From assembly GCF_020150455.1 (NCBI RefSeq), contig NZ_CP083740.1:5415001-5479000 (forward strand): a stretch of 64,000 nucleotides of DNA, in the 5' to 3' direction. The notes below the pieces were generated by a model, which worked only from the letters and a program-made list of their open reading frames with translations, was not told the origin of the DNA and ran no database searches. Both the position numbers and the translations under genes were made by a program. The stretch is from Bremerella sp. TYQ1. GTDB lineage: Bacteria > Planctomycetota > Planctomycetia > Pirellulales > Pirellulaceae. Shown in pieces: positions 46,771 to 54,680 of this stretch (its first letter is position 1; the number at the start of each line of letters is the position of its first letter).

Positions 46771-47460
46771 TTGATTTCTCCGCGATTTGAGGAGATACGA
46801 ATATTAGATCGTATCGCTGGTTTGTCTCTGCCGTTGGTCCACCATTCGGCACGCGAGCACGTTTACCCATGGGGAATCGACAGCTTGTTTGCCAAGCCTG
46901 GCACACGAATTTCATTGGTTGGCTATGGAAGCCTGATCAATTTGAGATCTGCTGGTCGTTCGATTTCTGCAGCGACCATCCGACAGGCATCTCCCGTAAT
47001 CGTTTTAAGGGCTCGTCGTATTTACGAATATGTGATGAGCCCGCGCGGCCGAGAGGTATACGGCGGAGTCGTTTGTGAAAGTCGTTGTGGTGTCTTAAAC
47101 GCACGACCATCCGAGTCGAACGAAGATTGGTTCAATGGGATGGAATTCTCGCTCGACGCATCCGACATGCAGGCACTCGTCAGTCGAGAGTCTGCTTACG
47201 ATCTGATTCCTGCATGGACAATACCTTGGGCGGAAAATGGTAGCTTGCCCAAGGTTTCCTACTTTTTGTCCTGCCGTCGAGCGACTTTCGCTGGACGACA
47301 AACATTGAATTCCGGTTTGCTTCCACATCCTCAGTATCACGCTATTTGCGAAGAAGGATGTCGTGACGTATCGGACAGCTTCCTCAATGCGTTCCATACC
47401 AGTACTTGGGTTCGTAATGCTCGATTTGCGGACTACGATTGGTTTCAAGAAGCGGAATAG
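46771..47460 (+). CDS. Gamma-glutamylcyclotransferase-like protein
   Basis: A 229-residue cytoplasmic protein; the start is uncertain (TTG at 46771 with AGGA ten bases before it). The motif GYGSLIN at 51-57 is the signature loop of the GGCT/AIG2 fold, followed by ASPVIVLRARRIYEYVMSPR and FNGMEFSLDASDMQALVSRE. Enzymes of this type cyclise gamma-glutamyl amines to 5-oxoproline; the catalytic Glu could not be placed with certainty. Its neighbour, convergent on the other side of a terminator, is a gamma-glutamyltransferase, which supports a gamma-glutamyl role. No signal peptide. Confidence 0.7.
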   Translation: MISPRFEEIRILDRIAGLSLPLVHHSAREHVYPWGIDSLFAKPGTRISLVGYGSLINLRSAGRSISAATIRQASPVIVLRARRIYEYVMSPRGREVYGGVVCESRCGVLNARPSESNEDWFNGMEFSLDASDMQALVSRESAYDLIPAWTIPWAENGSLPKVSYFLSCRRATFAGRQTLNSGLLPHPQYHAICEEGCRDVSDSFLNAFHTSTWVRNARFADYDWFQEAE

Positions 47461-47490
47461 CTCAGAAGCAAGTATCTTATTAAGCGAAAT

Positions 47491-47525
47491 AGCGACGGCC
47501 GATTCTAAATGAATCGGCCGTCGCT
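47491..47525. terminator. Bidirectional terminator between convergent genes
   Basis: Perfect 15-bp stem AGCGACGGCCGATTC (47491-47505) with GAATCGGCCGTCGCT (47511-47525) around TAAAT. T-rich on the plus side (TTTCTGTTT); the minus side reads ATTTCGCTTA. It separates the cyclotransferase-like gene from ggt. Confidence 0.88.
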
Positions 47526-47569
47526 TTCTGTTTAAGAACTTCTAAGTTCGGCAATAGTCGCCGCGGTGG

Positions 47570-49333
47570 CTACTTGACCGCCTTGGCTGAACCCCCTCGC
47601 CGCCAATCGGCAACTCCTTGGGCTTCGCCGGTACTTAGGTCAACGATGATTCCGTTGGCTGCTCCTTGCCGCCAAGTCTCTCGTCGTTCGAGGTTATGCC
47701 CCATCGCTTCCAGCTTGGGTTTGATATCTTCAAACACGCCATTATCGATCGATTCGAAACGAACTTGATCAGGGAACCATTGATGGTGAAAACGTGGGCC
47801 ATCGATCGCAACGTCGAGTGGACGTTCGAGGATTAGCGTTTGGGCTAAAACCTCTGTGACGGTATTGATAATGGTTCGACCGCCCGGGCTGCCGATGAGA
47901 AGTTTGGCTTGCCCATTTTCTCGAACAATCATGGGTGATTGCGAGCTAAGCATTCGCTTGCCGGGGGCGATCTGATTGGCTGCTGTACCGATGTTGCCGT
48001 CTCGATCGGTGTGACCTGGGTACCAGTTGAAATCTCCCATTTCGTTATTCAGAAGAATGCCTGTGCCCGGGACGACAATTCGACATCCGAACGTTCCTTC
48101 CAGCGTGTAGGTGTTGCTGACTGCCATGCCATCTTTATCAATGACCGAGAAGTGCGTCGTTTCCATACTTTCATACGGTCCTTCAGCAATTTTAATGTCC
48201 CCCGCGATGTCCTCGCTTCGTGTGGCTCGATCAAGCTTAATCGTTGCTGCCAGAGTTTTAGCATGCTCGACCGAAGTTAGATCGCTGGGAACGGTAACGA
48301 AGTCAGGATCGCCCAGCCATGCTGCACGTTCACGAAATCCACGTCGCATGACTTCGGTAAGCAGATGAACTTGTTCGGCAGTCCAGTATTCGTCAGAGTC
48401 GCGCGGGAAATCGAGTTGTTCCAGCATTCGCAGGTGTAGCAAAACAGTCGTGCCACCGGACGAAGGCAATGGTGCACCATAAACGGTGTAGGGACCAAAT
48501 TCAGCTTCCATTGCAGGAAGAGCTTGAGCGGTGTATTCCTGCAGGTCTTTCTCGGTAATCAAACCTCCGGTCCGTTTGGATTCTGCTGCGATCTGGCGGG
48601 CGATTGAGCCTTCGTAGAATGCGTCGGCTCCCTGTTCCGCAATCAACGTTAAGGAGTTTGCGAGATCTGGTTGAAACAGCTTTTCTCCTGCTTGCCACAT
48701 GCGTCCGTCTGGATGTCCATAGACTCGGCGGAGTTCGGCGAAACGTGGCAAGTTTTGGATGTAATCGAGCGATAGGACATTGTTCAGCGAATAAGCCAAG
48801 TAGGGATCGACGGTGATCCCGTCGCGCGCCAACGCGATTGAAGGAGCAATGATCTCTTTCCAGGGCAACTTGCCGTACTTTTGATGGGCGAGTTCCATGC
48901 CACGAACCGTACCAGGCACGCCAGCCATGCGAATGTGGCGGTGTTCTTCCCAGTCGTCGAAGCTTTGCGCGGTGACATTTGCGGGAGATTTTTCTCGGTA
49001 GTTAATGCAGAATACGTCTTCTTCAGGCGGGGCAATCATCATGAATCCACCGCCGCCAATGTTGCCTGCTTCCGGCCAGGTAACCTCTAAAGCGAACGCA
49101 ACGCCAATTGCCGCGTCGACGGCGTTTCCACCTTTGGCAAGCAGTTCTTCACCGACCTTCGAGGCGTACTCGGTGTCCGAAACGACAACCCCAAGTTTTC
49201 CCTGAGCGACATCAACGGGCTCCCTAGGCGGACGAGCAAGTTCCTGGGCGTTAAGCGATAACGAGGACGACGCCAAGGGTAGTCCGACGAACGCAATGCC
49301 GGCGAGTACGAGAAACCGAAGCGGATGTATCAT
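47570..49333 (-). CDS. ggt: Gamma-glutamyltransferase
   Basis: A 587-residue secreted enzyme of normal length, with signal peptide LRFLVLAGIAFVGLPLASSS. Family segments are complete: GNAVDAAIGVAFALEVTWPE, GNIGGGGFMMI, the autoprocessing and nucleophile site ESMETTHFSVIDKDGMAVSN (Thr near 393), MLSSQSPMIVRENGQ and IGSPGGRTIINTVTEVL in the small subunit. It cleaves gamma-glutamyl bonds (for example glutathione) or transfers the group. Substrates outside the cytoplasm could include poly-gamma-glutamate or gamma-glutamyl peptides (inference). It is the second gene of the nhaC-ggt operon with 39 bp between them. Confidence 0.95.
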   Translation of the reverse strand: MIHPLRFLVLAGIAFVGLPLASSSLSLNAQELARPPREPVDVAQGKLGVVVSDTEYASKVGEELLAKGGNAVDAAIGVAFALEVTWPEAGNIGGGGFMMIAPPEEDVFCINYREKSPANVTAQSFDDWEEHRHIRMAGVPGTVRGMELAHQKYGKLPWKEIIAPSIALARDGITVDPYLAYSLNNVLSLDYIQNLPRFAELRRVYGHPDGRMWQAGEKLFQPDLANSLTLIAEQGADAFYEGSIARQIAAESKRTGGLITEKDLQEYTAQALPAMEAEFGPYTVYGAPLPSSGGTTVLLHLRMLEQLDFPRDSDEYWTAEQVHLLTEVMRRGFRERAAWLGDPDFVTVPSDLTSVEHAKTLAATIKLDRATRSEDIAGDIKIAEGPYESMETTHFSVIDKDGMAVSNTYTLEGTFGCRIVVPGTGILLNNEMGDFNWYPGHTDRDGNIGTAANQIAPGKRMLSSQSPMIVRENGQAKLLIGSPGGRTIINTVTEVLAQTLILERPLDVAIDGPRFHHQWFPDQVRFESIDNGVFEDIKPKLEAMGHNLERRETWRQGAANGIIVDLSTGEAQGVADWRRGGSAKAVK

Positions 49334-49372
49334 GATGAACCTTCAGGAGGGAGGGACTGGCCGAAACCATTT

Positions 49373-51151
49373 TCAACAAAAAAAGCAAAGGGCTGTCCAG
49401 CAAACAATCGCCAACAACGCGGCGACCGATGCTGGGACAATTTGAGTGAGTACGTGATCCATGAGATCTGCCCCGGTGGTCATCGCGCTAAGGACCGTCG
49501 TGTCAGAAATTGGCGAGCATTGATCGCCGAAAACGCTTCCGTTCAGCACGCAAGCGAAGCAGATCGAAAGGTAAAGGGATTCGTGGGATAGTCCTTGCGA
49601 GGTGGCCAGGGCCAACGCCAGCGGCATGGCCAACGGAAACGCCACTGCAAACGTTCCCCAGCTAGTGCCCGTTGAGAACGCGATACCGATGGTGATTAAA
49701 AACAGCAGACTTGGCAAACTCCAGAATGGAACTGTTTCTCCAAGTAAATCAACAAGAAAGGCTCCGCCGCCGATCTGCTGAGTCAAGTTGCCCAGCGTGA
49801 CGGCCAGCATCAAGATGACCGAAGCATAGACGACGCTTTGCAGACCACTTCCTACGCCAGCCATCAACTCATGCAGCGACATTCCCCGTAGCAGGGCAAT
49901 CACGCCTGCGATTAGCAGCGCGAGGGCGAATGCCCAACGTACTTGAGGAGCACCGGTAAGGTAAAAGCTGCCAATCGCGACGATGGTCAGCATAACGATC
50001 GGTAAGCAAAAATCGAATGCATGGGCCTGGTAATGAGGGGCGACCGGATTAGCCTCGTTGCCTGCAAATGCCAACGGTTTGGCATCTGGTCGATTCAGTT
50101 TTCCCGTCGTGCGTGCTCGGTGAATCGCAGCACGAAACTGTTTTCCTAATATGGGAGCACAATCGATCGATAGGAGAAACGTGCCCAGGACTGCGAAAAT
50201 CGCGTAGAAGCTGAGAGGCAATGCTTGGAAAAAGAACTGAATACGATCATGTTCGCTTGCCAGGTAAGCCACGCCTGGCACGAAGATTAACGTCTGGATA
50301 TAGCTCGGCCAGGCATTGAACGCGATTAAACAGGCTATCGGCGAGGCGGTCGAGTCAACTATGTACGAAAGCTCCTCGTGGCTAACGTTTTGCTGATCCG
50401 AAATAGGTCGAACGGCTGTCCCCACAAGTACCGTGCTGATGGTACCCCCTTGAAAGAATAAGACTCCCAAAAACCAAGCCGCGAGCTTAGCGGTTCTCGG
50501 TCCTTTGACGAACGTTCGAGAGACCCATTCAGCAAATTCTTGAGCTGTGCCTGTCCGAGCCCAAATTCCCAGCAGCCCTCCAAGAAGCCAAAGATAGAGA
50601 ATTAAAATACCAGCCGCTTTCACCGTTGCTACAGAAGGCAGTAGTACCTGATCAAGTACGTCGACTTGGCCAAGAATGAACGCGCCGCTGATGGTTCCCA
50701 AAAGTAGTGACGTTAGCGGTTCGCGAAAAACCCAACACGAAACGATCGCTACAATCGCGGGGAAAAGGGACCAAATTCCATAGTGAGGCGACGCGGTTCG
50801 TTGCAGGTACTGAATCTCCCCCGATTCGGTATTCGCTTGGATTAAAACGCTTGTTGTTTCTGGAGAAGTGCCGTTGGCTTGGTGCTGTTGAATATCGGCG
50901 TCCGTTAGACCCGATTCTTCGAGCGGCATTGCAGAGGATAGGTCCTCGGTGGCGTTAGCATCTAAAACCACCTCTTGAACAACCCAAGTCGGCGATATGA
51001 TCTGACCGATCGAAAATGCGACTAGCAGCACGACCGCAATCGTTCCCAGGAGGATAAAACGCTGGGCAAGCGGTGCAGGGCTCGAGGGGCCTTCGTTGTT
51101 CGTGCCGCTAGAGGTGGGGGCAGGCTGTTGGTTATCAGATTGCGGAGGCAA
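49373..51151 (-). CDS. NhaC-family Na+/H+ antiporter-like transporter
   Basis: A 592-residue membrane protein. After a first helix (FILLGTIAVVLLVAFSIGQI) comes an unusual extracytoplasmic insert of about 75 residues (Glu/Asp/Thr rich), then about twelve helices with NhaC-type segments (LWLLGGLLGIWARTGTAQEF, FFQGGTISTVLVGTAVRPIS, AFSTGTSWGTFAVAFPLAMP, SVFGDQCSPISDTTVLSAMT). The last two are hallmark stretches of the family. Known members exchange Na+ or organic acids. As the first gene of an operon with ggt, transport of glutamate or another amino/organic acid is plausible but unproven. Confidence 0.88.
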   Translation of the reverse strand: MPPQSDNQQPAPTSSGTNNEGPSSPAPLAQRFILLGTIAVVLLVAFSIGQIISPTWVVQEVVLDANATEDLSSAMPLEESGLTDADIQQHQANGTSPETTSVLIQANTESGEIQYLQRTASPHYGIWSLFPAIVAIVSCWVFREPLTSLLLGTISGAFILGQVDVLDQVLLPSVATVKAAGILILYLWLLGGLLGIWARTGTAQEFAEWVSRTFVKGPRTAKLAAWFLGVLFFQGGTISTVLVGTAVRPISDQQNVSHEELSYIVDSTASPIACLIAFNAWPSYIQTLIFVPGVAYLASEHDRIQFFFQALPLSFYAIFAVLGTFLLSIDCAPILGKQFRAAIHRARTTGKLNRPDAKPLAFAGNEANPVAPHYQAHAFDFCLPIVMLTIVAIGSFYLTGAPQVRWAFALALLIAGVIALLRGMSLHELMAGVGSGLQSVVYASVILMLAVTLGNLTQQIGGGAFLVDLLGETVPFWSLPSLLFLITIGIAFSTGTSWGTFAVAFPLAMPLALALATSQGLSHESLYLSICFACVLNGSVFGDQCSPISDTTVLSAMTTGADLMDHVLTQIVPASVAALLAIVCWTALCFFC

Positions 51152-51259
51152 GTCAATTTACCTACGAGTCACGGGGAAATTAGAAAAGCTTGTTCCGCCA
51201 AACAAAGCTCTTCGGTTGGCAATAGGCGATGAATTCATCCTTGATGTTCCGCTATGTTA

Positions 51260-51275
51260 AGCAACCAAGATGCCG
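51260..51275 (-). promoter_or_regulatory. Predicted sigma-54 promoter for nhaC-ggt
   Basis: Minus-strand CGGCATCTTGGTTGCT: the -24 GG and -12 GC are exactly 10 bp apart, with GGCA and TTGCT as in the consensus TGGCAC-N5-TTGCW (two deviations). It lies 108 bp upstream of the nhaC start, and the activator gene is directly upstream on the same strand. Confidence 0.68.
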
Positions 51276-51415
51276 AAACGATCGGCGACGCCGTTAAATC
51301 AGACTCGTCGCGTCCACATTGCAAAAACGGCGTAGCGGAATACGTTGGGCGCGTACCGTGTCGCGCCAGAAGTGTTGCGAGAGGGCTTCTTTGTGGGGGG
51401 AGCGAAACAGAAATT

Positions 51416-51442
51416 GCGTTGACGTTTTGTCAACGCGTTGAC
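51416..51442. promoter_or_regulatory. Palindromic enhancer-like block (candidate activator sites)
   Basis: Three half-sites in a row: GCGTTGAC (51416-51423), GTCAACGC (51429-51436) and GCGTTGAC (51435-51442). The last two overlap as the perfect palindrome GTCAACGCGTTGAC (51429-51442); the first two form an 8-bp inverted repeat with a 5-bp centre. About 170-190 bp upstream of the expected nhaC transcript start, the normal place for an NtrC-type enhancer. Confidence 0.65.
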
Positions 51443-51524
51443 TGTGGTTGCTGATAAATCATCAACATCTGCTGCAGAAGTGAGCAGCTAGGGTGATGCG
51501 TTGCCCCGATAATTTGGAAAAGAA

Positions 51525-52892
51525 TTAACTCTCGGTATTCGTCGTTAAACCATGTCGTTTGGCGAGCCGGTAGAACTGAGCTCGATCCATATCGGAAAGC
51601 CGCGCGGCTTCGGCCAAGTTTCCGTTGGCTTCCTGGATAACGCCCAGAAGATACTCTTTTTCAAACTGATCTTTCGCTTTACGAAATGGCAGACGTTCAT
51701 GTTGCGTTTTCGATGTCGGCAACACGCCGCCATTTTGAACAAACCGCTCTGGTAAGTCGGTTGCTTCGATCTGATTTCCTCGATGCAGGACGGCCAATTG
51801 TTCCGCGAAGTTTTGCAGCTCACGGACGTTGCCTGGCCAAGGATAACGTCGCAATAACTCGACAGCCGAAGGGGTAAACGTTGGTGGCTGGCGTCCTTCC
51901 GGCACAAACTGATTCATAAAGTGTTGGGCTAGAATTGGGATATCGCCAGGGCGTTCTCGTAAAGGAGGAAGCTCTAACGAGATCACGTTCAAACGGTAGT
52001 AAAGATCGGCCCGAAAACGCCCCTTTTCGACTTCCTGCATCAGATTGCGATTCGTAGCAGAGACCAGTCGCGCACGACTGATCTGATCTTTCCCGCCACC
52101 AACGCGTGTGAACTTTCCGCTGTCGAGCACATGCAGGAGCTTCGATTGCAAGTCAAAGCCCAGCTCACCGATTTCGTCGAGAAAAATCGTCCCATTGCCA
52201 GCGGTTTCAAATCTGCCGATCCGCCGTTTCGAGGCGCCTGTGAATGCCCCTTCCTCGTGACCGAAGAGCTCGCTTTCGAGCAAATTGGAAGGAATCGCTG
52301 CGCAGTTAACTTCCACGTATGGCTCTTTGGCCCGCTTGCTTTGCTGGTGAATCGCATGAGCCAATAACTGTTTGCCGCAACCCGTTTCTCCCAAAATAAG
52401 AACTCGACTGTCAGTGGGGGCGATTGTTTTTACTTTTTCGAAAATGGCATTCATTTTCGCGTCGCCTGAGATCATTCGAGCTAGTGATTTGGGACGTGTT
52501 GTGGGGCTGGGTGCATGGACTTGAAGAATGCGCCGAACCCTGGCCACTAACTCCTTTTGCTCCACCGGCTTCGTTAGATAGTCGGCGACGCCAAGTCGTG
52601 CCGCTTCGATCGCGGACTGTTCCGTTCCAAAGCCTGTGATCATGATGATTGGGACGCGGCATCCAGCCCCACGAATACGCCGAATAATCTCAAAGCCGCC
52701 GAGCTCGGCAATCACCAGGCTCGTGATGACCAGATCGTAATCACCACGAATGACTTTCGGAATCGCATCCAGCGGGCTCAGATTCGACTCGGCATCCAGT
52801 GACTCACTCTGAAGCGTCGTGACCATCTCTTCGCACAGCGCCGGGATATCGTCGATGAACAAGATTTTCTGTCGTGGCTTTTTGGCCATCAT
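51525..52892 (-). CDS. Sigma-54-dependent activator (NtrC family) with degenerate receiver domain
   Basis: A 455-residue enhancer-binding protein. The receiver (about 9-125) keeps the acidic pair D14/D15, T86 and K108, but the phosphate-accepting Asp is replaced by Ser58 (DYDLVITSLVIAELGGFE instead of the usual ..TDL..). The AAA+ domain is intact: GETGCGK (168-174), GAFTGA (215-220, contacts sigma-54), FLDE (237-240), RADLYYRLNV (294-303), PWPGNVRELQN (351-361). A Fis-type helix-turn-helix lies at about 422-448 (NLAEAARLSDMDRAQFYRLA). No histidine kinase is nearby. It probably controls the nhaC-ggt and voc-dgcN-dgcA operons; activity may be set without phosphorylation. Confidence 0.92.
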   Translation of the reverse strand: MMAKKPRQKILFIDDIPALCEEMVTTLQSESLDAESNLSPLDAIPKVIRGDYDLVITSLVIAELGGFEIIRRIRGAGCRVPIIMITGFGTEQSAIEAARLGVADYLTKPVEQKELVARVRRILQVHAPSPTTRPKSLARMISGDAKMNAIFEKVKTIAPTDSRVLILGETGCGKQLLAHAIHQQSKRAKEPYVEVNCAAIPSNLLESELFGHEEGAFTGASKRRIGRFETAGNGTIFLDEIGELGFDLQSKLLHVLDSGKFTRVGGGKDQISRARLVSATNRNLMQEVEKGRFRADLYYRLNVISLELPPLRERPGDIPILAQHFMNQFVPEGRQPPTFTPSAVELLRRYPWPGNVRELQNFAEQLAVLHRGNQIEATDLPERFVQNGGVLPTSKTQHERLPFRKAKDQFEKEYLLGVIQEANGNLAEAARLSDMDRAQFYRLAKRHGLTTNTES

Positions 52893-52933
52893 CTGCTTTC
52901 TTACAACAGCTCGTGGCGGCGAACTACACGGAT

Positions 52934-52949
52934 CGGTACGATTCTTGCA
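52934..52949 (+). promoter_or_regulatory. Predicted sigma-54 promoter for voc-dgcN-dgcA
   Basis: CGGTACGATTCTTGCA: GG and GC 10 bp apart, with the -12 TTGCA and part of the -24 block as in the consensus (mismatches C for T and T for C in the first four bases). It lies 56 bp upstream of the VOC start at 53005, in the 112-bp gap after the divergent activator gene. No enhancer-like palindrome was seen close upstream. Confidence 0.62.
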
Positions 52950-53004
52950 TAACGAACGACTCAGGCATTGCCAAGTATCCCTTGATCACCATCGAGAAGT
53001 TTCC

Positions 53005-53475
53005 ATGACACAGTCCACTCAAACAACCGGTTCGAGCAACCCAAGTAACGCAAACATGCTTTCGCCGTTCCATTTGGCAGTGCAAGTTCACGATATCGCC
53101 GCTGCTCGAAAGTTTTATGGTGAATTGTTGGGCTGCCCCGAAGGCCGAAGTGCTGAGACATGGGTCGATTTTGACTTTTTCGGGCATCAATTTGTATGTC
53201 ACTTAAACGAAAAAAAGTCAGCTCATTCCATTCACTATAACGAAGTCGACGGCCACGGCGTGCCAGTGCCTCACTTTGGGATCGTCTTGCCAATGGAACG
53301 GTGGACCGAGTTAGCAGAGAAGTTCAAAGCCAAAGGCGTTGAATTCGAGATAGCTCCTTACATCCGCTTCCAAGGTGAACCCGGCGAACAAGGCACAATG
53401 TTCTTCTTCGATCCATCAGGCAATGCCATCGAGATCAAAGGGTTTCAAAATATGGATTCGCTCTTCGCCAAATAG
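53005..53475 (+). CDS. VOC-family (glyoxalase/dioxygenase-fold) protein
   Basis: A 156-residue protein from MTQSTQTTGSSNPSNANMLS; the longer open frame from 52819 overlaps the divergent activator gene and is rejected. The vicinal-oxygen-chelate pattern is visible: PFHLAVQVHDIAAARKFYGE and LLGCPEGRSAETWVDFDFFG, then PVPHFGIVLPMERWTELAEK and MFFFDPSGNAIEIKGF. Metal ligands expected in the family: His near residue 22 (FHLAV), the region around FGHQFVCH, His in VPHFGI and Glu in AIEIKG. Substrate unknown. It is followed after 89 bp by dgcN. Confidence 0.85.
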   Translation: MTQSTQTTGSSNPSNANMLSPFHLAVQVHDIAAARKFYGELLGCPEGRSAETWVDFDFFGHQFVCHLNEKKSAHSIHYNEVDGHGVPVPHFGIVLPMERWTELAEKFKAKGVEFEIAPYIRFQGEPGEQGTMFFFDPSGNAIEIKGFQNMDSLFAK

Positions 53476-53564
53476 GCGATTGTGTGAGATCCGCCATTAA
53501 ATAAAGACTTGCTGACGTCACCCCAGTAACCCAAATTTCTGCAAATAGGACTCCGCTCGCAGAC

Positions 53565-54680
53565 ATGAGCACAACTAACGAAGTGGGCAAACCATTGGCC
53601 CAGAACACTCCCGCGTTCGGTCCCAGCACGTATGACTTGACGAAGTACAACCGGATTGCCGTGCTGACCGAAGGCCACACCAATTCTTTCACGGCGAAAA
53701 CGGCTATTGGCCTGTTACGGTTTCGTGGCCAAGATGTAGTCGCCATCATCGACAGTGAGTGTACTGTTTCAACGACCGTCGAAGCCTTGGGGCATGGTGG
53801 CGACACGCCTGTGGTCGCTTCGCTGAATCAAGTCGACACCCCTGATGCGTTGTTCATCGGCATTTCTCCCGCGGGCGGTAGATTGCCCCCGGCCATGCGA
53901 AAAACGATTCAAGAGGCGGCAGAAAGAGGAATCGATGTGATCTCTGGCTTGCACGACTATCTGTGCGAAGAGCCAGACCTCGCAGCGATTGCCGCGAAAA
54001 GCGGAAGCCAGCTGATTGATGTGCGTCGTACGAAGGAACGTGAAACGGCCAAACATGCGGCATTCAATGATCAGTGCGTCCGAGTTCATACCGTGGGGCA
54101 CGATTGCTCCGTAGGCAAAATGTTTACTGCCCTGGAAGTTGAGCGAGAACTGCTGAAACGCGATGTTGACGCCAAGTTTATCGCCACCGGTCAAACCGGG
54201 ATCATGGTTTCTGGAAACGGGATTCCGATCGATTCCGTGGTCTCGGACTTCGTGAATGGATCGATCGAGAATCTTGTCCTCGCAAATCAGCAGCATGATT
54301 TTCTGCTGATCGAAGGCCAAGGAAGCGTTGTGCATCCTGCTTATTCGGCAGTAACCCTGGGCCTCCTGCATGGATGTGCTCCGCACGGTCTAATCTTGTG
54401 CTACGAAGCAGGCCGCACGCATACCAAGGGCTTAGATCACGTTCCGCTGAAGTCGTTGTCTGAATTGAAGACCATCTACGAGCTGATCGCGTCGACTCGA
54501 AATCCATGCGAAGTTATCGGCGTGGCTCTCAACGGCCGTCGTATTTCGGAAGAGGAAGCGGCGATTGAAAAAGAGAAAGTCACCGCAGAGCTTGGATTGC
54601 CGGTTTGCGACGTTTATCGCGACGGTCCGCAGCTCTTGGCCGATGCGGTGATGGAACTAGGAAAGAAGGTGCGCTCATGA
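53565..54680 (+). CDS. dgcN: DUF1611 protein, N-acetyltransferase DgcN-like
   Basis: A 371-residue protein of the DUF1611 family: N-terminal Rossmann-like part (ALFIGISPAGGRLPPAMRKT), then a P-loop GHDCSVGK at 178-185 followed by MFTALEVERELLKRDVDAKF and IATGQTGIMVSGNGIPIDSV. In the D-glutamate pathway described in marine bacteria and archaea, DgcN acetylates D-Glu and DgcA then racemises N-acetyl-D-Glu. Here too the next gene is a dipeptide-epimerase-type enzyme, overlapping by ATGA. The name is given because of this pairing; the acetyltransferase activity itself is not visible from motifs. Confidence 0.82.
   Translation: MSTTNEVGKPLAQNTPAFGPSTYDLTKYNRIAVLTEGHTNSFTAKTAIGLLRFRGQDVVAIIDSECTVSTTVEALGHGGDTPVVASLNQVDTPDALFIGISPAGGRLPPAMRKTIQEAAERGIDVISGLHDYLCEEPDLAAIAAKSGSQLIDVRRTKERETAKHAAFNDQCVRVHTVGHDCSVGKMFTALEVERELLKRDVDAKFIATGQTGIMVSGNGIPIDSVVSDFVNGSIENLVLANQQHDFLLIEGQGSVVHPAYSAVTLGLLHGCAPHGLILCYEAGRTHTKGLDHVPLKSLSELKTIYELIASTRNPCEVIGVALNGRRISEEEAAIEKEKVTAELGLPVCDVYRDGPQLLADAVMELGKKVRS

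Noticed and set aside
52819..53004. N-terminal extension of the VOC gene
   Set aside because: It overlaps the divergent activator gene and the predicted sigma-54 promoter, and lacks resemblance to VOC proteins.
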